Positions 22,225 through 32,609 of a DNA stretch of 64,000 nucleotides are shown here, piece by piece. The translations under genes were made by a program, and so were the position numbers. Numbering within the stretch: the stretch's first letter is position 1; every line of letters starts with the position of its first letter. A model generated the notes under the pieces. That model was not told the DNA's origin, did not search any database, and was given only the letters and a program-made list of their open reading frames with translations. The DNA is from Hemibagrus wyckioides (Eukaryota > Chordata > Actinopteri > Siluriformes > Bagridae), in NCBI RefSeq assembly GCF_019097595.1, contig NC_080718.1:13300657-13364656 (forward strand), in the 5' to 3' direction.

Positions 22225-22256
22225 AGTAGTAGTAGTAGTAGGAGTAGTAGGTTACT
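22225..22256. repeat. (AGT)n short tandem repeat
   Basis: About ten AGT/AGG units. Confidence 0.85.
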
Positions 22257-22498
22257 ACTGACAGCTGATGAAAACAGAAAGCTGCTGTGGTTATGGATTT
22301 ATAAGTCAAAGGGGATGGTGGGGTTGCAACACAGCAAACATGTCTTGCAGTTATTAAAGATCTTTGCATGTGTGTGTGTGGGGGGTTTGTTCAGGAGGGT
22401 TAATTATCTATTATAAAGATATAAAACAAGACTATAAAGGGTGACAGAGAAAGAAAACATGTAGGACTTAACTTCTGGGCTGCTTTCTAACAAAATCT

Positions 22499-22525
22499 GT
22501 ATGTGTGTGTGTGTGTGTATATGTA
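22499..22525. repeat. (GT)n microsatellite
   Basis: Roughly ten GT units ending in TATATGTATG. Confidence 0.85.
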
Positions 22526-23196
22526 TGACCATGGGGAAGATGGATTAAACTGTTTGTGCCCATTTTCAGGCACAGTTATACTGAGTTCCAGACAAAAACC
22601 TAGCGTATTATGTACAAAATTGCCACACATGCTAAACGCTCCATTTAAGCATTGTGCACATGACAACACACAGAGTGCACTTCAACCCCTCATGCATATG
22701 CACTCTACAAAAAGTGCAGCACAGGGTACAGAAATGAAAAGTGAGTGTGGCTGATTACTTATTCTGTTAGATGTAGGTTTCTAAACTTTAGGCAATTACC
22801 TGCGGCCGTGATTTTGTCTCCCTTCCAAACGCAGGTGTAAATTAGTGCCATGTGTGTTGCTCTGAGCTGCACAGGTTGTTACTATTTAGAGGCCTTGACC
22901 TTACACACACACACCCATACACACACACACAGACACACAAGCGGCATGGCCCCCATAGTATAATGTGTAAACAATGAAGAAAAAGAAATACCATACTTGA
23001 ATGCAAAATGAAATGGATTTTTGTATGCTTGTACATTATAGCACAACTCTTTCTGACAGGAAATATGCAATGTTATGGTAGCTAAAAAAAGTGAGACTTT
23101 TAACTTGAATAACATCATTTCGCTCTTTTAACAACGAAGATTATTTATATACAAATATATAGGGTTAGGATAGAAATTTAAATTTATCCCTAATGA
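22526..23196. other. noncoding sequence with (CA)n
   Basis: Contains an imperfect (CA)n at about 22902-22938; otherwise nothing recognised up to the LTR element. Confidence 0.5.
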
Positions 23197-23201
23197 GGAA
23201 C
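23197..23201. repeat. target-site duplication, left (GGAAC)
   Basis: GGAAC directly precedes the 5' LTR and is repeated at 26773-26777 directly after the 3' LTR. A 5-bp duplication is usual for Ty3/gypsy integrases. Confidence 0.85.
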
Positions 23202-23569
23202 TGTAACGATGCATGCAGAACCAGAGTGCCAGAGGGAGCTATCACCCGAATATTGACATTTGCGAACTCACTTCCTGTCTTACTCGGTTATTTAAACAGC
23301 ACGCTGCCTATTGTTCCCTGCGAAGTATTGTTCTCTCTAGTGGATTACTTACCAAGCCTTGTTCCTGATTGCCTGCTACGTGTATGATCTTTGCCTGTTA
23401 CTGTTTTTCTACGAGTCTCGGTTTTGCGGTTTTTGGTTTATGTTCGCTAGTTATTGATTTTCCGGTTTTTGACCCTTTCGCTTAGCCATATTGATTCCGA
23501 TTCTTGCCTGCCATTTTTGTGAATAAAGATCTGCATATGGATTCTACTACGCCTGCCTCAAGTGAGTCC
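23202..23569 (+). repeat. 5' LTR (3' end truncated)
   Basis: Starts TGTAACGA and aligns with the 3' LTR. By eye there are about nine substitutions, mostly transitions, and one 7-bp gap (the 3' copy has TTTATTG extra) over some 368 positions. It stops just short of the expected ..TTACA end, so the terminal CA is lost with the adjoining internal sequence. A TATTTAAA box candidate lies at 23289-23296 and AATAAA at 23522-23527. Confidence 0.92.
23289..23296 (+). promoter_or_regulatory. TATA-like box in 5' LTR
   Basis: TATTTAAA upstream of the AATAAA within the LTR, conserved at 26480-26487 in the other LTR. Probable core promoter of the element; inferred from position. Confidence 0.45.
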
Positions 23570-25827
23570 CTCGAGTGAGTTGACTCCGGATCAACCCTGG
23601 GACTGTGCCATTGACCTTCTTCCGAACACCATGCCACCTAAGAATCGCATTTACCCCCTGTCACCTCCTGAAAAGCTTGCTATGGAGGAATATATTGAGG
23701 AAGCCCTTGCAGCTGGATACATCCGCCCGTCTACCTCACCAGTGGCAGCAGGGTTCTTCTTCGTAGAAAAGAAGGACGGCGGCCTTCGACCCTGCATTGA
23801 CTTCAGAGGCCTGAACGCAATCACAGTCCCGTATCCTTACCCTCTTCCCCTGGTTCCCGCAGCCCTCGAACAGTTACAAGGAGCTAAAATCTTCACCAAG
23901 CTTGACCTGCGCAGCACCTACAGTCTCATCCGGATAAAGGAGGGCGACGAATGGAAGACGGTGTTTCACACAACACATGGACATTACGAGTATCTGGTCA
24001 TGCCATATGGACTTACAAACGCCCCCGCCGTCTTCCAGTCACTTATCAACGAAGTGTTCAGGGATATGCTAAACAAATTCGTCATTGCTTACATAGATGA
24101 CATCCTCATATATTCCACCAGCCTAGATCAACACATTTCTCATGTTCGTGCTGTCCTCCAACGCCTCACCAACCACAATTTCTATGTGAAACTGGAGAAA
24201 TGTGAGTTTCATCGTTCCACAGTAGCATTTCTAGGATATGTAATCTCGCATGAAGGAGTGGAAATGGATCAATCGAAAGTGTCCGCCATTACATCCTGGC
24301 CCGAACCTACCTCCATCAAGGGTTTGCAACGCTTCCTTGGATTTGCGAACTTTTACAGGAGATTCATCAGGAACTACAGTACCATTGCTAGCCCAATGAC
24401 TTCACTGCTGAAAGACAAGCCCAAGAAATTAAAGTGGACTGATCATGCCAGAGCTGCAGTTCAGAAACTTAAGAAAAGTTTTTCTTCCGCTCCGATAGTC
24501 TGTCATCCTAACCCTGAGCTGCTGTTCGTAGTGGAGGTGGACGCTTCGAGCTGTGGGATAGGGGCTGTGCTTTCTCAACGTCAACCTGAGTCTGGAAAAC
24601 TGCATCCTTGTGCTTTTTTCTCCCGAAAGCTCACACCGGCTGAAATTAACTATGACGTAGGGAACTGGGAACTACTATCGATAAAGGCTGCCCTGGAAGA
24701 ATGGAGGCACTGGCTCGAAGGGGCCCACCACCCGTTCCTGGTCCTTACTGATCACAGAAATCTGGCCTATCTTCGGGAAGCCAAGCGTCTGAACCCACGG
24801 CAAGCTAGGTGGGCTCTATTCTTTACAAGATTCAAGTTTTCAGTCTCCTATCGCCCCGGGTCTAAGAATGGGAAAGCAGATGCCCTGTCTCGAATCCATG
24901 AAACCCTGGAGCCACCATCCAGCCCAGAGCCTATCCTTCCACCCTCTGTCCAAGTAGCTCCTGTGCAGTGGGACCTGATGAGTGAAATCGAACGGGCACA
25001 ATCGACAGAAGCTCCTCCCCCAACATGTCCACCGACCAAAGTTTATGTACCCACAGGTCTCCGCCAACAAGTATTACGATGGACCCATGAGAGCCTGAGT
25101 TCAGGACACCCCGGCACCCGTAGAACCATTCAGCTGGTACGACAAAGATTCTGGTGGCCATCGCTCAACCATGATGTCGAGGAGTTTGTCCGTTCCTGCT
25201 CGGTCTGCGCACAATCCCGAATGAGCCGTCATCTACCAGAAGGTCTACTTCAACCACTGCCAGTTCCACGCCGACCCTGGTCTCACATCTCAGTAGACTT
25301 TCTCACAGACCTCCCTGTCTCTCAATGTTTCACCACAGTCATGGTTGTAATCGACCAATTTTCCAAGTCCTGCAAGTTAATCCCCATGAAAGGTTTGCCT
25401 TGGAAACAGCCATTTTCCAAAACATCTTCTGTCACTATGGCTTACACGAGGACATTGGTTCTGATCGCCCACAGTTCACATCTCGTGTGTGGTCGGAGTT
25501 TTGCAAGCAACTCGGGATCAATGTTAGCCTCAGCTTTGGGTATCACCCCCAGTCCAATGGCCAAGCGGAGCGGCTTAATCAAGAAATTGGGAGGTTCCTT
25601 AGAACATACTGCAGCTGTGAGCAACACCGTTGGAGTGAGTTTCTCCCCTGGGCTGAGTATGCCCAAAACTCGTTGCGCCACTCCTCGACCGGCTTAACTC
25701 CCTTCCAATGTGTATTGGGCTATCAACCACCACTCTTTCCTTGGTCCGGGGAACCCTCGGATGTGCCCACAGTTGAGGACTGGTCAAGACGTAGTCAGGA
25801 GGTCTGGGAAAGAGCCCATGTTCGTCT

Positions 25828-25845
25828 CCTAACCCTAACCCTAGG
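25828..25845 (+). repeat. telomere-like CCTAACCCTAACCCTAGG insert in pol
   Basis: About two and a half CCCTAA units replace the expected codons between integrase and the C-terminal tail, exactly where the frame changes. The flanking sequence resumes in the pol reading frame. It is not part of the usual chromovirus sequence as I know it. Confidence 0.8.
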
Positions 25846-26379
25846 CGATCCGATGACAAGAGATCCAAGCTAACCGGCGTCGGCGTCCCCACCCAGCTTA
25901 CCAAGTGGGTCAGAAGGTGTGGCTTTCTACTAAGAATATAAAACTGAAACTTCCTTGTCATAAGTTAAGCCCCAAGTTTGTTGGCCCGTTTAAAATTCTA
26001 CGCCAAGTTAATCCAGTTTCTTTCCATCTTGAGCTTCCAGCATTGTATCGTATCTCACCTACCTTCCATGTGTCTTTACTCAAGCCCTTCCACGAGCCTC
26101 AGACCACCGGCCCCGCTATCACTGAACCACCCCCACCACTGGACATTGATGGCTCCCTTGCCTACCAGGTGTGCGCCATTCTGAATTCCCGTCGTCGAGG
26201 TGGCCGCCTTCAGTATCTGGTGGATTGGGAGGGGTACGGCCCAGAGGAACGTTGTTGGGTTAATGCACAGGACATTCTCGACCCCTCGCTCACTGAGGAA
26301 TTCCATCTGAGCTTCCCGAATCGACCTGCTCCTCGTCCACGGGGGCGCCCGTGTCGACGAACACCTGGAGGTGTTCCTA

Positions 26380-26392
26380 GTGGGGGGGGTTC
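26380..26392 (+). promoter_or_regulatory. polypurine tract
   Basis: A run of eight G with flanking purine directly before TGTAACGA of the 3' LTR is the expected plus-strand primer site of an LTR retrotransposon. Confidence 0.75.
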
Positions 26393-26772
26393 TGTAACGA
26401 CGCATGCAGAACCAGAGTGCCAGAGGAAGCCATCACCCGAATATTGACATTTGCAAACTCACTTCCTGTCTTACTCGGTTATTTAAACAGCACGCTGCCT
26501 ATTGTTCCCTGCGAAGTATTGTTCTCTCTAGTGGATTACTTACCAAGCCTTGTTTATTGTTCCTGATTGCCTGCTACGTGTATGATCTTTGCCTGTTACT
26601 GTTTTTCTACGAGTCTCGGTTTTGCGGTTTTTGGTTTATGTTCGCTAGTTATTGATTTTCCGGTTTTTGACCCTTTCGCTTAGCCATATCGATTCCGATT
26701 CTTGCCTGCCGTTTTTGTGAATAAAGATCTGCATATAGATTCTACTACGCCTGCCTCGAGTGCGTCCTTACA
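26393..26772 (+). repeat. 3' LTR (complete)
   Basis: 380 bp, starting TGTAACGA and ending TCCTTACA, so TG...CA bounded. TATTTAAA at 26480-26487, AATAAA at 26720-26725. Confidence 0.93.
26720..26725 (+). terminator. polyadenylation signal in 3' LTR
   Basis: AATAAA about 47 bases before the LTR end, with the equivalent hexamer in the 5' LTR at 23522-23527. Confidence 0.6.
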
Positions 26773-26777
26773 GGAAC
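26773..26777. repeat. target-site duplication, right (GGAAC)
   Basis: Matches 23197-23201 exactly. Confidence 0.85.
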
Positions 26778-27464
26778 TAGTCTCAAAAGGGAAACTACTC
26801 TCATCTGGGTGACAGCAGAGAGTGTGAATATACGGTTTCCTTCTATAACTGTGTACTAGTATATGGTCAAGTGATGCAACTTAAAATATTTATTTTAGTT
26901 TTAAGTCTATCGCAGTAATACTAATGAATTCTAGCCTAATAATCCTAAACAATATTTGCTTTGATTTAAGGATTTTGTCACTCTAGAAATAGTTTCAGTT
27001 TGAACATTTTACAAGTCGCTAATGATGCACATGGCTGTCTTTTAACTAAAACAAGTTAGTAAAAAAGTTTATTTCGCAGAGGTGTTAGGCAGCAGAGACG
27101 GCTGCAGTTGCTTTGCAGTTGCCTCAAAAGTGACACCAAAAAACAGGCAGAAGAACAGGACAGACAAAAGTAGACAAATTTGAAAAGTAGTCCAAAAACT
27201 AGAACCACATACACAAAGCTCAAGGCTTGACGTGTCAGGTAAGTATGAACTCAGTGGTACTTTGCGTCAGTTGAGTGCTTGTGTGTGTTTATATAATGTG
27301 TTTGAACAGTAATTGACTCCAGGTGAGTGTGAGTTTGAGTACAGGGTGGACATGTTTGTAGGCCATGAAGCAGTCTGGGAACTGGAGTTTGACCTTGAAT
27401 CTGTTGTACAACTGTATAACCATATAACTGCCATACACACACACAAGCATTGTTTATGGGTTAT
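26778..27464. other. noncoding sequence, nothing recognised
   Basis: AT-rich sequence flanking the retroelement; no gene or named repeat. Confidence 0.45.
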
Positions 27465-27590
27465 GGTAGCCTTGTGGTTACGGTGTTGGATTTCTGATTG
27501 GATGGTTGTGAGGTCGAATCCCAGGTCCACCAAACTGCTGCCACTGGGCTCTGCAAGTCGCTCTGCCAAATGCCAGAAATGTAAATGTTT
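27465..27590 (+). repeat. tRNA-derived SINE, shortened
   Basis: The head GTAGCCTTGTGGTTACGG carries a tRNA A-box-like TAGCCTTGTGG and GGTCGAATCC at 27512-27521 is a B-box. The middle CCAGGTCCACCAAACTGCTGCCACTGGGC and the tail GTCGCTCTGCCAAATGCCAGAAATGTAAATG complete a fish SINE whose internal part has been deleted. It is not a tRNA gene: no acceptor stem pairs across the body. Confidence 0.75.
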
Positions 27591-27877
27591 AATTGACCAA
27601 ACTTTTTTGAATAAAGACTTTTTATTAAAACATTGTCTTAATCTGCAGTTCCTCTTTATAGAGTTTTTAGACAGCTCTATGTTTGACCATTTTCATCATT
27701 TCACAGCAGCTTTTAATATGCAGTGTGTGTTTCAAGCCCAGTGCATTGAGCAGATGATTCCAGGAGCAGTTTACGTGACAAGCTACAGCTACAAATGAGT
27801 AAAATGGAGCATTTATTTCAAGAATTGCAAGCGCTTTTTGAAGCTGCATAAAGTTGAGATTTGTGCTGAGCTTTCTG

Positions 27878-27878
<1 letters not shown>
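27591..27878. other. noncoding sequence, nothing recognised
   Basis: Short unique stretch between the SINE and a compound microsatellite. Confidence 0.4.

Positions 27879-27930
<52 letters not shown>
27879..27930. repeat. compound (CA)n(TA)n microsatellite
   Basis: About 12 CA units followed by about 13 TA units. Confidence 0.95.
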
Positions 27931-27936
<6 letters not shown>

Positions 27937-28024
27937 CTTGTTTATATTTATATTTCTGAAAGTGTTTGACGCAGAGTGTCTGTATGAATAATAGTCGACT
28001 GGTTGAATACAGAACGGCTTTGAC

Positions 28025-28445
28025 TTATTGATTTTGATGCACAGAAGTTGCCTTCTGTTTCACAAATCACACAATGGCTGCATCACAAACAACGGCTGCT
28101 TCTTACACAAAATTGCGCAAACTTTATTTGATGTGACATAGCAGCACCCCACCTCATTTGAATCTTCCACCAACGCATCTTTCACACTTTGACATTTACG
28201 CCACACATTTTCTTTTTCGGAGTCGAAATTTCCACACGCTCTGCATATCAAAATGGCCAACTGCTGTCACATCATACAGCGGCTGAAACGCACAGGGTGG
28301 GAAACAGACAGGAGGAATGTGACTCAAGCCAGACACTTTGCTCCACCTAATCAAAGGCGGTTCAGTATCTATATGCCGCCAGATCCGTTCCCTGTCCACG
28401 CCTGTTGACATTTCCTGGTGCAGAAACATTTACTACAAAGATTTT
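28025..28445. other. unassigned complex block with short inverted repeat
   Basis: Compositionally complex sequence without simple repeats. TGATGTGACATAGCAG (28129-28144) and CTGCTGTCACATCA (28262-28275) are an imperfect inverted pair about 120 bases apart. The origin is unknown: a conserved element or an old DNA transposon relic. Confidence 0.25.
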
Positions 28446-29389
28446 TGTGCTGCGATATGAATAATGTATACTGTGCTCCAGTTTAAAGAGCGCATGACGC
28501 ATCTGTTCTTCAGGATGGATGGGAGCACCTGGGGATGGACATGGAATTAAAAGCCTGAAGATTGAAAGAGGGCATTTTATGACAATACATTAAAGTCAAT
28601 TGTGTAATAAGTAGAGCTGGGAATGATCATGATATAATATCGATATACTCATAGTTTGAATGTAACACTTTTCTGAAATATTGTCATATGGTTGTTTTTT
28701 GTTTTTTTGAATATATAATTATTGTTACAATTAAAACAGCTGATTTTATATGAAGACAAACTTTTATTTAATCTTTAAATTTAAATTAGTACAATTTAAA
28801 TAAAGATTTTTTTTTCCAGTGTTAATTCATTTAATTTCTTATTTTCAGTTGGTCAGCAAGCCTGTATACATGATATCATTATAGATATTACTGTATTAAG
28901 CTTATTAAGCACTCCATAAAACAGCACCTACACCTTCCTATTTGCTTCGGACCATCTTCATCTTCATTCTCCTTGTTTTACACATTTATTACACATATAT
29001 TATTTACACATATATTATAACACATTAATTGACAAATTATCTGCACTTGGATCCACTTTGGCCTGCATTTTGTTACAAATACTCATACTACTCATGCATA
29101 GTAATAGATCCTTTATTTCATTTTAGAAATTAAAGCTCATTAATAGATTATTAGAAATCACTGTGTTTTAATTATGAGGCAGGTAAGGTATCATCAAGAA
29201 TTCTGTTGTCATCTCTATATTACTGTCATCTCCAATTTAATATGATGCTAAGCTGAGAGGTTGAACACCCAGCCCCTCTCTACATTTGTGACTTAATCTA
29301 CTGAAAATCAAAATTAGTGACACGTTACGTTACCAAAGAATTATATGTTTACGATGTGGAAAGTGTAATCACTTTGATCTTTACATCAG

Positions 29390-29390
<1 letters not shown>
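28446..29390. other. AT-rich noncoding sequence
   Basis: AT-rich DNA. AGCTGGGAATGATCATGATATAATATCGATATA near 28615-28647 resembles a dispersed fish repeat that starts GAGCTGGGCGATAT, but too degraded to assign. Confidence 0.45.

Positions 29391-29449
<59 letters not shown>
29391..29449. repeat. (CT)n microsatellite
   Basis: About 28 CT units with three TTT interruptions. Confidence 0.95.
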
Positions 29450-29452
<3 letters not shown>

Positions 29453-29982
29453 CCTGAGGTAAATGTCAGTTCACTTGCTCATGCCTCTTGCCCCTTCACT
29501 CAACTGCTCATTGTACGCTCTTACATGCCTGGTAAAATAACTGCTGATTAATTCAGTAATGAATTTTGCTACTTTTCCCATATGTTTATTAGTATTCAAC
29601 CATTCTAATGTTTTGCGCTGTCTCTCTACAGTGTCAGCGACGTCACATCATGGATCATTTGACAGGCACTATTTATACCTTTTATAAAGTGAATCTATTA
29701 AGCGTATGTCCATTTTGCTATTGCACATATCCAAAAATGTGATCTCAGATTGACCTGCATGTTAACAAAAAAACACAGCCAGCAAACTAGCAATTAAAGC
29801 ATCTTGTTTAGGCAGATGCCTCCTCATTTCCCTAACATGATTCTCTGAAGGCAGAAATCTGTTTTTAAAGCAGTGATGTGAAAGTATGTAATAAGCTGGG
29901 AAAAAAATGGCCATAACTAAAACATTTGGCTGATTGCCAGAATTCAGCAACAGAGGCATTTGATGGGGTTTTCACACATGTA
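29450..29982. other. noncoding sequence, nothing recognised
   Basis: Unique-looking AT-rich sequence up to the Tc1 element. Confidence 0.45.
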
Positions 29983-30880
29983 TACACTCAGTGGGCACTT
30001 TATTAGGAACAGTTATTAGGTACACCTTATATTTCATGCAATTATCTAACCAGCCATTCATGTGGCAGCAGTGCAAAGTATAAAATCATGCAGAAATGGG
30101 CCAGAGGCTTAGAGAAATTCTCAAATCAACCAATGGAAAAAAAATCTCAGTGATCTCAGTAATTTGACCGTGGCATGACTGTTGGTGCAAGACGGGTTGG
30201 TTTGAGTATTACTATAACTGCTGATCTCCTGGGATTTTCACACACACAGTCTCTAGAGTTTACTCAGAATGGTGCAGTGGTGCATGTCGGGTTCCACTGC
30301 TGTCAGCCAAGAACTGAGAGCTGAGGCTGCAGTGGGCACAGGCTCATCAAACCTGGTGAAGATTGGTAAAATGTAGCCGGGTCTGATAAATCTCAATTTC
30401 TGCTGATGCACACAGATAAAGGTAGGATAAACAACAACAACAAAAATCCATGGACCCAACCTGCATTGTGTCAACAGTGCAGGCTAGTGGAGGTGGTGTG
30501 ATGGTGTGGGGAATGTTTTCTTCATCGCTTGAATGCCACAGCCTGTTTGAATATTGTTGCTGATCATGTGCATCCCTTTATGACCACAATTTGCCATCTT
30601 CTAAAGGCTACTTCCATCATAATAATGCACCATGTCACAAAGCAAAAGTTGGCTTCATGAACAAGACAATGAATTCAGTGTTCTTTAGTAGCCTTCTGAA
30701 TCCAGTATAACACCTTTGCTATTTGCACAACCAGGAGATTCACATCATGAAAGTGTAGATGAAAAACCTAAACCAGTTGCCTGCTTCAATCATGTCAACA
30801 TGGAATCCATGCCACAAAGAACAGAGGCTGTTTTGTATCAAGAGTTAGTGGAGTGTTCCTAATTAAATGATGGAAGTGTA
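29983..30880 (+). mobile_element. Tc1-like element, degenerate near-full-length (family B)
   Basis: Begins TACACTCAGTGGGCACTTTATTAGG after a TA and ends GTTCCTAATTAAATGATGGAAGTGTA; the two ends are degraded inverted repeats. The transposase gene runs on the plus strand: words such as TTTGACCGTGGCATGACTGTTGGTGC (N-terminal helix-turn-helix region), TCTCTAGAGTTTACTCAGAATGG, GATGGTGTGGGGAATGTTTTC (Asp region context), CACCATGTCACAAAGC (near the second Asp) and ATCATGTCAACATGGAATCCATGCC are in the expected order. Many gaps and stops remove function. About 0.9 kb, shorter than a full family element. Confidence 0.85.
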
Positions 30881-31296
30881 ATTCTAAAAGAAGAACAGCT
30901 CCTTAAACTCACAGGAGCCTGTAGTTGGTCTGTACTTTACATACACAGTTTATTAAGGAGGTTCTTAAAGGGTTCTTTAAAAAGTCAAGTAAGGGGTTCC
31001 CAAATGTTTGGCCAAAACCCAAATGAACATTATGGATTTTCTGAAACCCCAGTACTGTAATACTTGAAATATGTCAAGTATCACATGTATGTGTAACATA
31101 AGTGCAAAAAACAAACAACAACCGAATATTTCTTGACTTACCAGTTTGCGTCGTATCCACAATAGTGTGCTGTTATACGAACTGATGGTTTATAATCATG
31201 CAGAATCTTGGTGTTGAGACTGGTGTATTAATTCACAAACTTACTGCGTAAATAAGATACTGCGTATTGTATGTACATGCGGAATATTTTAAAGCG
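30881..31296. other. noncoding sequence, nothing recognised
   Basis: Unique-looking AT-rich DNA between the Tc1 copy and the SINE. Confidence 0.45.
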
Positions 31297-31322
31297 ACAT
31301 CCACAAGAAGTGCAAGCAGAGC
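31297..31322. repeat. SINE target-site duplication, left
   Basis: ACATCCACAAGAAGTGCAAG (31297-31316) followed by CAGAGC. The same string recurs at 31563-31589 with one additional T. Confidence 0.85.
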
Positions 31323-31562
31323 CTCCTGGTGGTCCAGCGGCAGGATCCCACACTCTCATTGACATGTCCTGAGTTCGATTCACAGGCAGAGAGGTTACCC
31401 AGCCACTGAAGAGTTAACCCTCAGTACTGGTCCTAAGTCCAGATAATATGGCAGGGTTGCATCAGGAAGGGCATCCAGCATAAAACCTGTGTCAAATCAA
31501 AATATGTGGATCAAATGATCCGCAGTGGTGCCCCCGAACAGGGAGCAGCTAAAAGACCAACA
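31323..31562 (+). repeat. tRNA-derived SINE with intact flanking duplication
   Basis: Starts CTCCTGGTGGTCCAGCGG, where TGGTCCAGCGG serves as A-box; a degenerate B-box, GAGTTCGATTC, lies at 31371-31381. The body continues GCATCAGGAAGGGCATCCAGCATAAAACC, TGTGTCAAATCAAAATATG, GATCCGCAGTGGTG and GGGAGCAGCTAAAAGACC, which is a widespread fish SINE. It is bounded on both sides by the same 20-27 base string, so the insertion is complete. Confidence 0.8.
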
Positions 31563-31589
31563 ACATCCACAAGAAGTGCAAGTCAGAGC
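31563..31589. repeat. SINE target-site duplication, right
   Basis: ACATCCACAAGAAGTGCAAG then TCAGAGC, matching 31297-31322 apart from one base. Confidence 0.85.
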
Positions 31590-32609
31590 TAAAACATCCC
31601 TGTCTGTCAGGTTTCTAAACAAAATTCAAACTGTAATATGTTTACTGATTTTATACACAGCAACTTGAAGCACTGACAAGCTCTGTTTCTTTTAAAACTT
31701 TTCGCTGTCATCTTGGGTCTTGTCATAGGGTCTCAAATTGAAAATCATGACCAAAGGTATTTAGTAAGCTAGAAAATCCAAAAACCTTGTTAGGCAAAGC
31801 AGACACTATCAATTCAATTCACTAAAATTCAAACACTAATTGTAATAGGAAAATCGGACCGTTTTATTATTCAATAACGGTCTAGACTAGTACATGAGTA
31901 TGCAATTTGAGACACAAATCTAGGTTTTTAGCAGAGAGCTGTGTACGTAGAAATGGGTGGGTGGGGGGTTGTGGGTTCTTTCTTTCTTTTCAAATCAGAA
32001 TGTCAGGAAACTGGAAAAATAGTATGTATTCATTTTAATTCATTTCATTTGAAACATTTATCTAAATTTGACTCCCAGTAAAATTATATGGAAAATAAAT
32101 GTATGAAACCAAAAATAAAGATTTGAGTTTCTTCTGTGACTCCACAGGTAAATCAAGCTATCCTACATGAGGTCACAACCATCAGCTTTGGAGGTTTGGA
32201 GGTTAAATGGTTGACTCTGTAACCCTTTGTACCTGGAACCCTACTCAGATACTGGGGGCACTAGTGTAAGTTTATACATTATACATTTAAGAGTTTCCTC
32301 AGAGGGACTGAGTTCTAGATTTCTCTAAGTTACCTAGTAATATGCTGTAGGATGGACACAGAAAAATAAACCAGGATTTTTTTATAAGTAGGCACAAGAC
32401 AAAAGAGAGACTAAATTGGAAAATGAAGAACCTAAATACAATTAAGCAGCTATTTGTTTTGTTGTTGTTATATTAGACTCCATCATGAACAATATGACAG
32501 ATTTTAAAGCTTCAATTTGGTCTTACCTCTTGATCTTTATACTGATTCATATGGTACAAAACAAATGAACTGTAATTTGAATAAAGCACTACACGTCTGT
32601 CCATGTTTG
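31590..32609. other. noncoding sequence, nothing recognised
   Basis: AT-rich DNA with a G-rich GGGTGGGTGGGGGGTTGTGGG at 31955-31976, itself a weak G-quadruplex candidate. Confidence 0.45.

Larger units (their letters stand above)
23570..26447 (+). pseudogene. chromovirus pol (RT-RNaseH-integrase-chromodomain), broken
   Basis: The first open stretch (to about 25400) holds reverse transcriptase with YIDD at about 24090-24101, then RNase H (VDAS near 24540, ELL near 24669, TDHRN near 24750, ADALSR near 24879) and an integrase zinc finger of H-x6-H-x29-C-x2-C form (25086-25208). The first integrase acidic residue is in SVDF near 25296. The frame then shifts near 25400 and integrase continues with SDRPQFTS (25460-25483) and QAERLNQE; the usual DRG-P glycine codon is absent, leaving the second Asp and the Glu 34 residues apart rather than 35. 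A telomere-like insert at 25828-25845 shifts the frame back, and an in-frame TGA follows at about 25852. The GPF module and chromodomain (about 26160-26320) follow. The reading frame at the far left begins inside the LTR with no ATG and has no gag. Confidence 0.9.
23202..26772 (+). mobile_element. Ty3/gypsy chromovirus, internally deleted
   Basis: A bounded LTR retrotransposon: LTRs at 23202-23569 and 26393-26772, a 5-bp target duplication, a G-rich polypurine tract before the 3' LTR, and pol in between with reverse transcriptase, RNase H, integrase and a chromodomain. The chromodomain after integrase places it among chromoviruses, and the protein style matches the fish sushi group. At 3571 bp it is well short of a complete element. 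The 5' LTR runs almost directly into the start of reverse transcriptase; the primer-binding site, gag and protease are missing. pol itself is broken, so the copy cannot move unaided. Confidence 0.93.

Noticed and set aside
23562..23569. Start of the long pol frame as a true start codon
   Set aside because: It is a GTG inside the LTR end, upstream of a deletion junction; no ATG, gag or leader in front.
27465..27590. tRNA gene from A-box and B-box
   Set aside because: No acceptor or anticodon stem pairing; the SINE tail follows.
31323..31390. tRNA gene
   Set aside because: Boxes present but the sequence continues into a SINE body with a flanking duplication.
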